From: Actinia tenebrosa
Taxonomy: Eukaryota; Cnidaria; Anthozoa; Actiniaria; Actiniidae
Length of the DNA stretch: 64,000 nucleotides
Direction: 5' to 3'
Assembly: GCF_009602425.1 (NCBI RefSeq)
Contig: NW_022260135.1
Span: 124,557-188,556, forward strand
Shown here: positions 12,202 to 24,200 of the stretch, piece by piece
Numbering within the stretch: position 1 is the stretch's first letter
Layout: every line of letters starts with the position of its first letter
Notes under the pieces: generated by a model
Seen by the model: the letters and a program-made list of their open reading frames with translations, nothing else
What the model was told of the DNA's origin: nothing
Databases searched by the model: none
Position numbers and translations under genes: made by a program

Positions 12202-15200
12202 CTAAAGTTGAAATGACAGTCTAGTTAGTATTTGTCTTGAATCGAAACGCATATTTTATTCAGTTATCCAAGATATAAGTTTACAGTGTTTTTTACTCTT
12301 TCGAATGATATGCTTTTCTCATGGAAGATTATAAAAAAACTCATAGAAAGGCTTATGTACTTTTTCCAAAGTGCTGGGACATACTTGGTGTTTCTAAATA
12401 TCTTTAGTTTTACCCCAGAGAATCAAGCAGACACCATCTAACACATTTATAATACAATCTGTATTGATGCACGAGTGAAAAACGTCTGCACATGTTCTAA
12501 GTCTATATGAAAATCATAGTCAAAACGCCTTCATGCTATTGTAAAAAAATGGAAATTTAACTTCCAAACACACATGCTTCATAAAGGGGCTTTCATACAC
12601 ACTTGCCTCATAAGGGCTTCACAAAATGCCAAAACTTAGTGCCAATGCTTGAAACTTGAGGGTAATTCTTTCATATTGTGTTTGTTAATACAGTATATTG
12701 GTCTGACAAAAGTATACTCGAGGAATATTTTGTATTATCGGAGAAAACAAACATTTTGTGTTACTAGAACTCCTCTAAGTTCTTAGAAAACGTGCAATCT
12801 CGTACCCAGAGCTCTTATTTCTTACTGCGCATGCTCGACGAAATAATTGGCTCTGGAAAACTCCAATATTTCCTGTGCTGTGATTGGTTCTCGAGAACAA
12901 AGAAAGATACCGGAAGTAAAAATTACAGTACTAGGGAAAATAAACAAGATGGCGTCTCGAATTAAATACATCAAAAAAGCCTGTAGGGCCGGATTTTTCA
13001 AAATTTTGCCGGTTTTGTAATGGAAACTGTATTGATGTCCATCCAATAGATATTTTCGGAGTTAATTTAACTGAAAACCATTTTCAAAACCTAATTTTCC
13101 AAGCGCAAATTCACATGCTCGTTGAACATCGTCCGCCATTTTGAATTTACCTAGTCAGTCATAATGCGCATGTGCAGGAAACCCAGAATCTGGGTCGAGC
13201 ATGCGCAGTAAGAAATAAGGGCTCTGGGTACGAGATTGAAAAAACGTGCTGAAAGGCACGCATGCGCTAACGTTTTTCTCTAGTGTCGCAGACACCAACT
13301 AACAAACTCATAGATACATTTAGCATTGATATTTTCCCAAACTTACCAAAGTCTCTGCTGTCCTTAATTTTCACGAATGCGTGGTCCTTCTTACCAGCTA
13401 CGGCACGAGTTTCATCAGGACTTACGATCTTCACTGAAAATATCTCCACAGACTCTACCTCACCGTCGGGTATGATGTAAGTGGTCACGTTAAGACGTGT
13501 AGTTCCCGGATAAAACGTTAGAGTGTGATTTCCAAGGACAAAGTCGGTTCCAGGGTTAGTGCTCACTATCAACTTATTTGGATTTTCTGTGAAACTAACA
13601 ATCAAAATAGACAAAATATTCAGTGCTCAAGTCACAATTTTAAAAACCTTTAAATACAGGTATTTCTAAGTAGTTCGTTGAAGGTTTCGTTGCATCTTGT
13701 TACACTAAAAGACCTTTTAAGCTAGTGTAACGTCATTCGTATGAAGAAGAAAAACACACAAAAAAAACGAAAAAACGCCGAAAAGCAGTGCTATAAAGAT
13801 TTTACTTTCTTTTGGTTCATGACAGGATTTGCTGTCCAAAATAAAGCTAAAATTTTTTCACGTGGTGGTTAAATTATTGAAAATCTGTCTCGCTAAATTT
13901 TCGCTGTTTTTGTGAGCAATAGGCCTTTCGTCACGTGCTGATGTATGACTTTGATAAAGTAATCAGTACAGCTCAAGGTCCCTTGGGAAACGCTCTGCTG
14001 GATGGCAAACAAACTTTAAATTGCTTCGTATCTTGAAATCGAAAGTATCTTATAAGGGAAAAAAAGTATTTTGAAAAAGGTTTTGGATACAACACTATTA
14101 ATCCAGCAAAAAATCTTTGAATAAAGGAAGTCCACATTTTTTTGCCATCCAGTAACAATCACGTGTCAATCTATTGCAAAAGGCTCAAAAGTTTCTCTTA
14201 AAAGCTGTGATACGTACTTGATATGAACAGGAATTACGGCAACACCTTCAGTAATGGCACAAACAAAATCAACCTTTCTTTCTGAATATTCTTCAACTGT
14301 TTTATAGACTTCTTCGAATTCGAAGGTCACTATGGACAAGAAACAATAGCATATAAATGATCATCATTCTTATTCAAGATGTTCAATGTTTCCTTAAGCC
14401 AATTAGCCGTTCCGAGGATGAGAAAAAAACGGGGTCGAGTTGGTATTGCAGCGTATTGTGAGAGCATTTGAGGGGACAAAATAGAAGCCATCTTGGAAAT
14501 GTATTTTTATTTCAATTCCAATAGGTTGCTATCAATAGACGTCACTTCCGGTAATAGCTCTTTTTTGATGGCTTGTAGATTCTTGGAGGTTGTTTTGATC
14601 TCTTGTTTTCTGGTTTCATGTCGTAGAAATAGTCAAATACAATAGTTTGAGGACTTATTTTGATATATTTTGACTTAGCATCCGCTAGTTGCCCCCCAGT
14701 CAACCGCTTGTTTGCCCTCAGTCAACTTCAAAAAGTCACGTGATTGATAGTAAGCAATTGAATTGTTAATCCCAATATTTATTTATTATTTATAAAATGT
14801 CATTGGTTGAGGATATGATTACGCCATTGTCAACAAAGACTCCACCATCGTGCTTACAGAATATATATAGTATAAATATAGTTATGGGCAAGAATAGAAT
14901 GACTTTTGCAAAAAAACAATTTTTCAACCAAACGTCGCACCGATGCATTTGTTTAAAGATATCCAAGAGTTTATGTGTAGATTAATCTAGGTATACGATC
15001 TCGCGAGCCATCTTACCTNGATCATCGTTGAGAATAGTGATAGTCAGATTGTTTCGATTATCTTGTACGATCACAGCAGGATCCTGTGTTGTCATTATGA
15101 TGTGGAAGATCTTGTCGTACTCGGTGATATTGTTATCTTTGATGGTCACATTAATGCATGCTTGGACTTGGGGAGCATCAAACGTGATGGTTAGGTTCGA

Positions 15201-18200
15201 GATTATTTCGTAATCTACATGGGCCTTTGCTGTACTGTTAACGGTGTGTAACCTGCAAATAGCAAAAGAGATACCCAAAAGTCCTTCAACTGAGGTTTTT
15301 GTACCAATACCTCGTGGGATTTGGGCATCCTGTGGTAATAGCGTCGTCTATCGTTTTTCGGGCCATGTTGATAACACGATGAAAAAAGATGAACTTTTTG
15401 AATATGAAAAGTCATTTTTTTGAAATTTGAGGCTAAATATTATTTCACATTGCCTTTATTGCTATAGAGTGAGGTCATTAAACTTGTGAAATAGGCAGTA
15501 GACTAAAATACAATTTAGTACACCATAATTTAAATAGTTTTCTTTTGTGTTTATTTGACTGTTACACGTTAACTAGCTTTCTTTATTTCACAGGTTAAAT
15601 GTCTTCATTCTAGTGTCTTGCTCTCACAAAAGTATACTTCGGAAGTGTTTCGTATATTATATTATATTTGATTATATTAGAAAATAAACATAAATTTCCC
15701 ACTAAAATGCTTTAAATTCCTGTGAAAAGTGCTGGACCACACGCATGCCTATGCGGCGCCAGTGCATCATGGGTAATATTGACGTATACAGTAGTGAAGG
15801 ATTTTCTATACTCACGTGACGGTAAGCGGTACTGCTGCCAACCCTTCTTTATACATACACACTGTTACGTTACTAGCGTTTTCAAATACGGCCAAAGAAG
15901 ATAAATTAAAACCAATGAAGGCTGAGAGTGAAAAAAGACACCATATTCAGTAATCGACATTAAAGTCTGCAATCAACTTATAAATCCCGAAGATTGAAGG
16001 ACTTGCATAGCTTATTTAAGAAAATGGAAGTTTGTTTTGTTGTCATTGTTTATTTGGTTATTGTTCCATAATCAGGTGTATTTTTTTAAATAGTTTTTTG
16101 TTTGTTTATGAAGGCCAATCAGCGGGAACGATAATTTCCTTACCTTTATCATTATTCAGAATATGAATGTCGGTCAAATTTCTCCCCAGACGAACTGCTT
16201 TCTGGTTGGTTGTTAACGCCTTTTTGAAATGTTCATCCCTTTCGATCAGAACCTCCTCCGTAATGTTGACAGAAATATTCATGAAGGTAGGGGATGTATA
16301 TGTCGGTGTAAACGTCACTAGTTGATTGGACATTCCTATATAGTCATACGTGGAGTATGCTGATTGGTTCACTGACGAGATTCTGGATAAAACAAAGTAA
16401 AGTCAATATGAGAAACATTGATGGATTGATACGGCATGATACGGGTAACTGTTGCCTGGACCTTTAATTCAAAACAACCTTCAAGTTTTTATTGGATTCT
16501 CTTTTACAACCCTTTGGGCTGATAAAAGTGCTACTGGGATTGCTAACTCACAAATAATGTAATTGGAATATAGCGTTTCGTTTCACCAAAAGCATTCGCA
16601 CGTTCACGTTGAAACGATCAAAAACGCGCCAGATACGACAAGATATGATGCAATATCGACAACTCCGGTCCGTGCAAGCAACAGACGTGCAAGTGGCAAA
16701 GATGTCATCGTTTTCAAAAGCTTCTGCTTTCACTGTACGATAGCAACCCGTTTTCAATTGCCCTATTTCATAGTGACGTCACGGTTTGTTCACATCTGCT
16801 AAAATGATGGAAATTTAAGCTAAATTTAAGCTTAATTCTCTTCTTCCGAGATATTTAGCGTAATATTTAGTTGTTCTTGCCTTCACCAGCTCATAAACCA
16901 AATTTCATTGTGATTAAAGATGTGTTGTTGTCATTCCATCCCCTCCAGCGACCATGATCCCTTAATAAGCGTTAAAACGATAGTTTGTATTGATGTGACG
17001 TCATTATGAAATAGGGCAATTGTCTCCACTCTTGACAGCGGTTTTTTAAAAATGCGATCGTTATTGATCTCTTTAGTCTGGTCGCTATGTTAAAACGTAT
17101 CGATCGAAAAGTATACATTTATGAGCGAAAATGACGTTATTTACCAACCTTACGTTGACATCTATTTCTGTTGTTCCTATCATGATTACTTGAAGGAAGT
17201 GTGTGCTAACATCCTCAGTTACTTTATAAAATTGCTTCACAAATTCCACTAAAACTGAAATACAAGAATTGGAAAATTCATTGCAAATGCACATCGATCT
17301 CAAGTCCAGAAAGTAGACTATATTTTCTCTGCGATCCTCTATGATCCATTTAAGAATTGATATCTGCGCTTTTTATTTATTTATATTCATTATAACATTT
17401 TAACAGGGAGCCAGTATCTCGAAGGAGTGGAAAACATGATGGCAAACCGAGTTCTTACTCTTATTAGGACGGTCTAAAAATTCATCTGACTACTTTTTCC
17501 ACGTCTATGAAAATGTAAGTATTTCAACAGACGAAAATATTATTATGATTATTATTATTATTAGAATTTTTTAAATAGTTCCTTTGAGTTCTTCGCAGTA
17601 CTCGGTTTCATCGCAATTTCTGTTGTTGAACCCCGCGCAAAAAATGTATTCGTGATATTTGGTCGAGCAAGAAAGAAACGAAGTGCCCTCTGCCTCAATT
17701 TTACACTTCCCCATTCTTTCTTAAGTCCGATTTACACGAAACGAGTTTTTTCTCACAGCTGTCGCGCGCAACTTCCTTAAGCTAAGTTTAGCTGCCATTT
17801 ACAGTCGTAAGCATTTTGCACCTTTGATTTATGCGAACCAATGACAATTGCAAAGAAATCGTACCGTGTAAATCAGCCCTTAGATCAATCTCGCTCAGTC
17901 CACATGGTTCCCAATTCCAAAAGAATCTCAACAGAGTTTCCTGTAGAAAAAAGCGACTCACGAACCTGAATCATCATTCTTGATAATGACTGCAGTTGAA
18001 AGGTGTGGCCCGACGAAAGCGTGTTGAGGAACCAAGGATTCTAGTCGCACTAAAAATTTCTCGTCATGTTCAAGTACGCTGTCATTGTTAAATAATATTC
18101 GAAATGACTGTACGACTTCATTTTTTGAGAACTCCTTTTCGACGCCAGATAAATGGATAAAGTCACCGTAAGAATTGGTGAACTGGTTTATTACACCAAT

Positions 18201-21200
18201 AGCAACTGTTCCATTGACGGTGGTCAACCTGAAAAAGAAAGGAAGTGTAAGATTCTTGACTAGGCGTACAAACGGCTATTAATCTTCCACGCTTTAAAAG
18301 TGTAATTGGCATAATAGCCAGTGGTTAACAAATCTGTGTCCCTCGTACGGCCACGATTGGATTTTAGAAGTAGAAACACTCGAAGCATTAGCCATTCCGA
18401 GGATGAGGAAAAACTTACATGAGCTGCCATTGCAGTGCATTGTGAGACTGTTTTAGAGGACGAATTAGACGCCATCTTGGAATTCGTCCGCGCATATTGA
18501 AATATGTACTCACATATGATAGCGAATCCAAGCATCGAACCCACGTCCGCAGCGGTAAGAGACGACGCATTCGCAATAGCAGCTCACACCACCCCTGCTT
18601 CCCGTCAGTGCTTAGAACTGACTAACATAAGAATAACCATCTATTTTATCTTGAGATAAATTCCACAAAGCACGGCCTCGCATTCAAGTATTTAAGAATA
18701 AATTTGTACTGGAGAAACAAAAGCTTTATATTCTCATGTGAATAAATATGGCCGCCGCGTGATAAAAGTCTATGGATCCTCCTCTTATTATATTCTTTTG
18801 TGTAATAAAGAAGAGCATTTAATTTTACCTGTATTTGATTGGCACTTCCTTTGGACCAACACATAAGACGTTGATATCTACGAATCCAACATCTTCATAC
18901 ACCGAGTAGATTGAACGTTCAAAACTGATGGAGACTGTAAAAGTACAACCGAAAATTAAAATCTTGTCCATAGATTCCGCACCTAACACATAACATATAT
19001 AAGCCAAGACCAAAAGAAAAGTGCGTTGAATTTATGTAAATCAAGGGGTCCAGGGCCCTGCACGTGTAGCAGTAATGCCTCGCCTCTCACATCTGGGGCC
19101 TTGGGTATGATACCTGAACTCGCAGTCACATGTGACAAGGGTATGTTTGCTCTCTCCCTTGATTCGGGAGTACTTGAGGGTACGAAACAGTCATCTTGGA
19201 AATGTATCCCCAATAATGGTCTAAAATTTAATTGGCTGATAATCTGATTGCGTCATTGTCAACAAAAGCTCCATCGTCGTGCTTACAGGATGAAACTAGT
19301 TATGCGTAAGAATAAGAACTTGAATGGCTTTTGTAACATCTTTCACACAAAAGTCGCACCGTACGTACGGTGCATTTGTTTACAGATATTTAAGAGTTTA
19401 GTGTAGATTCCTCTTACAATGTCTCGCGAGCCATCTTACCTCGATCATCGTTGAGAATAGTGATAGTCAGATTGTTTCGATTATCTTGTACGATCACAGC
19501 AGGATCCTGTGTTGTCATTATGATGTGGAAGATCTTGTCGTACTCGGTGATATTGTTATCTATGATTGCCACATTAATGCATGCTTGGACTTGGGGAGCA
19601 GCAAACATGATGTTTAGGTTCGAGATTATTTCGTAATCTACATGGTCCTTTGCTGTACTGCTAACGGTGTTTAACCTGCAAATACCAAAAGAGATACCCA
19701 AAAGTCCTTCAACTGAGATTTTTGTACCAATACCTAGTGGTATTTGGACATCCTGTGGTAATAGCGTCGTCTATCGTTTTTCGGCCATGTTGATAACACG
19801 ATGAAAAAAATATGAATTTTTTGAAAATAAAAAGTCACTTTTTGGAATTCTAAGCTAACTAATTATTTCATATTGCCTTTATTGATATAGTATCTTGGTT
19901 TCACTGAAGTATAATTCCGAACGAAATGCTTTGCATATTAGTTTATATTACATTAGAAAATGCTACATAATTTTCCCCACTCAAATGCTATAAATTCCTG
20001 GGAAACGTGCTGAAACGCACGCATGCGCAATTTAAAACAATTTTTCCAGTGTCTTTCCCCATGCAGTGCATCATGGGTAATACTCATGTAACAGAAGTGA
20101 AGGATTTTCTATACTCACGTGACGGTAAGCGATACTGCTGCCAATCCATTTTTATACATACACACTGCTACAGTACTAGCGTTTTCAAATACGGCCAAAG
20201 AAGATAAATCAAAACCAATGAAGGCTGAGTGAAGAAAAAACACATTCAGTAATCGACGTATTGAAGTCTATACTCAACTTATAAATCCCGAAGACTGAAG
20301 GACTTGCGTAGCTTATTTTCCGGGAGATAGAAGTGCACAAATATTTTTTAGGTTTCCTTATATGCAGCCCGTAAAGTCCTCCACTGGTCATAAATGTAAA
20401 GCGCATTGAGAAGTTGTACAAATGCGTTATACAGTCCTTTGACTAAACGTTGTCGTTTGATCGGCTTCATCCCTACGCGCCTAGACCGAAAAGGATCAGG
20501 GGGATAATTAATTCACAGTTACTAGCTGCCGCACATGTTATCTAACACGTCTTGAGTTCGCTGTTTTCGATCCCATTTATTTGCTGAAACCATGCCTCGA
20601 GCATACGACGAAGATTTAACACTGGCGAGCAGTTTGGATGACGCAATATCTGGGTAATTTACCCGTTTTCCTTTTAGGTCTAGGCGCGTAGGGATGATCC
20701 GATCAACGACAACGTTTGGTCAAAGGACTGTGTAAGAACCTCTCATTATCATTATAATTCCTTTTTGTGGTTCATGTTGATTTTGTTTTTTTTCTTTTAT
20801 TTTGTTGTTTTATTTAGTTGGTTGTGTTATACTCAGGTGTTTTTTACCTTTATCATCATTGAGTATATGAATGTCGGTCAAATTTCTCCCCAGATGAACT
20901 GCTGTCTGGTTGGTTGTTAACGCCATTTTCAATTGTTCATCCCTTTCGATCAGAGCCTCGTCCGTAATGTTGACAAAAATATTCATGAAGTTAGGAGATG
21001 TATATGTCGGCGTAAACGTCACTAGTTGATTGGACATTCCTATATAGTCATACGTGGAGTATGCTGATTGGTTTACTGACGAGATTCTGGATAAAACAAA
21101 GTGAAGTCAATATGAGAAACATTGATGGATTGATAGGTTACTGCTGCCTGCCTGGACCTTTAATTCAAAACAACCTTCAAGTTTTTATTCGATTCTCTAT

Positions 21201-24200
21201 TACAACCCTTTGGGCTGATCAAAGTACTATTGGGATTGCTAACTCACAGATGTAATTTGGAATTTAGCGTGTTGGTTTCGCCGAAGAAGGATTATCGAAT
21301 CAAATGAGACCCAAATGAAAACCTCCGATTACATTCGTTATCGTTTCACCAAAACGCATTAGCGCGTTCACGTCAATGATTATGTTATGATGCAATATCG
21401 TCAACTCCCGTGCAAACGACAGAAAGACGTCATCATTTTAAAAAGCCTCTGCTTTCACTGTCTACATTGAAACGATATGCACCCTTTTTTAAAATGTTGC
21501 CACTCTGTAGAACGGTTTTTAAAACTTTTTTCCGTTTTCGATCGCTTTTTAAGTCTTGTCGCAAGGTCAAGACGCAGCGATCGAAAAGCATACATTCATA
21601 AAATGTAGATAAGCTTATTTACGAACCTTAGATTGACATCTATTTCTGTTGTTCCCTTCATGATTACTTGTAGGACGCCTTGGCTAACGTCCTCATTTAC
21701 ATTCATAGATGGCTTTACAAATTCGACGAAAACTGAAATACAAGGATTGCAAAATTCATTGCAAAAACACATCGATCTCAAGTCCAGTAAGTAGACTATG
21801 TTTTTCCTGCGACTATCTATGATCCGTTTAAGAATTGAAAAAATATTATGCGCGTTTGATTTATTTTTATTTATTAAAATATTGAAACAGGGAGCCCATG
21901 TCTCGAAGGAGTTGAAAACCTAATGATGGGAACACGATGGGAAACCGAGTACTTACTCTTATTAAGACACCCTAAAAATCCATCGATCTAAGTTTTCAGA
22001 AGACGAAAATATTAAGAGTATTTTTTATGATAGTTCCTTTGATTTCTCTGTTTCATTTTTGCAATACTCGATTTATGTAAGCTTTAATGTACATCACCAT
22101 TTCAACTGTTGAACATTGCGCAGAAAATGACTTCGTGATATTTGGTCGAGCAAGAAAGTAACAAAGTGCCCTCTACCTCACTTCGCCAGTATTCCCTAAG
22201 GCCGATGTACACAGAACGATTTTTCTCAGTTTAGCTGCCATTTATAGTCGTAAGCTTTTTGTTGGTACCTTTGTTTATACGAACCAAGGACAAATGCAAA
22301 GAAATCGTACCGTGTAAATCAGCCTTTACATCAATCTCGTTTCCTAATCCCAAAAGAATCTCAAACAGAGATTCCTGTAGAAAAAAGCGACACACGAACC
22401 TGAATCATCATTCTCGATAATGACTGAAAGATGTGGCCCGACGATAGCGTGTTGAGGAACCAAGGATTCTAGTCGCACTAAAAATTTCTCGTCATGTTCA
22501 AGTATACTGTCATTGTTAAGTAATATTCTAAATGACTGTACGACTTCATTTTTTGAGAACTCCTTTTCGACGCCAGATAAATGGATAAAGTCACCGTAAG
22601 AATTGGTGAACTGGTTTATTGCACCAATAGCTGTTCCATCGACTGTTGTCAACCTGAAAGAGAAAGGATGTTTAAGATTCTTGGCTATAGGTGTACAAAC
22701 TACGGAGCCCGTTAAAGGACCCTTCTAAACGCGCAACTTTTTTTTTGAAAATACCCGAGTTACGAAAATCCGGACTTACGAAAATCCGGACTTACGAAAA
22801 TCCCGACTTGCGAAAATCCCGACTTACGAAAATCCCGACTTACGAAAATCCCGGCTTACGAAAATCCCGACTTGCGAAAATCCGACCCGTGCTTCCCGTC
22901 AGTGCTTAGAGCGTATAATAAGAATAACCATCTATATTATCTTGAGATACTTTATGGGCAATTATCATTCGGCAGCCATGTTGGTTTCAACGATAACTTC
23001 CACCACGCTCGGCCTCGCATTCAAATATTTAAGAATAAATTGATACAGGAGAAACAAAAGCTTTATATTCTCATGTGAATAAACATGGCCGCCGCGTGAT
23101 AAAAGTCTATGGATCCTCCTCTTATTATATTCTTTTGTGTAAAAAAAAGAGCATTTAATTTTACCTGTATTTGATTGGCACTTCCTTTGGACCAACACAT
23201 AAGACATTGATATCTACGAATCCAACATCTTCATACACCGAGTAGATTGGACGTTTAAAACTGATGGAGACTGTAAAAGTACAACCGAAAATTAAAATCT
23301 TGTCCGATAGGTTCCGCACCTAACACATAACACATATAAGCCAAGACCAAAAGAAAAGCGCGTTGAATTTATGTAAATCAAGGGGTCCAGGGCCCTGCAC
23401 GTGTAGCAGTTATGCCTCGCCTCACACATCTGGGGCCTTGGGTATGATACCTGAACTCGCAGTCACATGTGAGAAGGGTATGTTTGCTCTCTCCTTTCGA
23501 TTCGAGGGTTTTGCTTCAGCTTCTTTAGTTTTCTTTCCTCCGCCAAACCCAAAACGCAAAACTTTAATTATATCTTTGAATAAGTCATACTATATATACA
23601 CTCTGACTTTGTTCAGCCCAGAAGTGGTTCCAGGGTATAGATAGAATTTAAAGGATTCACCATTTTCCATACATTGGTTCAATGGTCCAACACAAAACGC
23701 TCAAGCGAGGCGTAGGTACTTTGAAGGTACTTTCAAAGGATTATCCAAATTTGAACCTCGACTAAATGCTTTGTGTTTGACCAGTGAACCGATGTATGGA
23801 AAATGGTGAATTGTAGATTCAAGTGGCGTAGCGGCTGAGCGCTTGCCTCATCAATGTGACCCGGTTTCGAATCCCGTCGGGCTCGGTGTCGTCGTATTTG
23901 AGTAGAGTTTGTTTTCCCCTCTCCGCAAAAATCCACTTCTAAATTCCAATTGGAATTTCAGTTGATGAAGGGCCACTCTGTGGAAAGCCACTGCTAAAAC
24001 CTATTTATTTTACTATGATATTTTACTATGCAAACCTTTATCGTTGTCTGTTATGCTTATAGTAGCCAAGCCATTTGTTGGCGTTGCTCCATCTTCAGTT
24101 GACACCGCTAAAGTAAATGTCTCTGTTGATTCTGTTACTTCATCGTCAATTACAATGAGAGCCGGTATGATTAGAGTTGTATCTGTAGGTTTGAATTCTC

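Larger units (their letters stand above)
14790..19215. repeat. Tandem segmental duplication, copy 1 (three Calx-beta domains)
   Basis: About 4.4 kb holding Calx-beta domains 6-8 with their introns. It matches 19225-23510 nearly end to end in the same orientation; the left edge is seen from the shared stretch containing CGTGCTTACAG near 14850 and 19283, and the right edge near GTATGTTTGCTCTCTCC at 19141 and 23478. Confidence 0.9.
19225..23510. repeat. Tandem segmental duplication, copy 2 (three Calx-beta domains)
   Basis: Direct repeat of 14790-19215 with Calx-beta domains 3-5. Exons and introns are both conserved, with a few indels and private insertions, pointing to a fairly recent unequal exchange. 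Confidence 0.9.

Noticed and set aside
22757-22888. CRISPR-like array
   Set aside because: Units are contiguous 16-mers without spacers, in a eukaryotic intron.
23815-23885. tRNA gene
   Set aside because: Boxes A and B are recognisable, but no closing acceptor stem was found and the sequence runs into a SINE-type tail.
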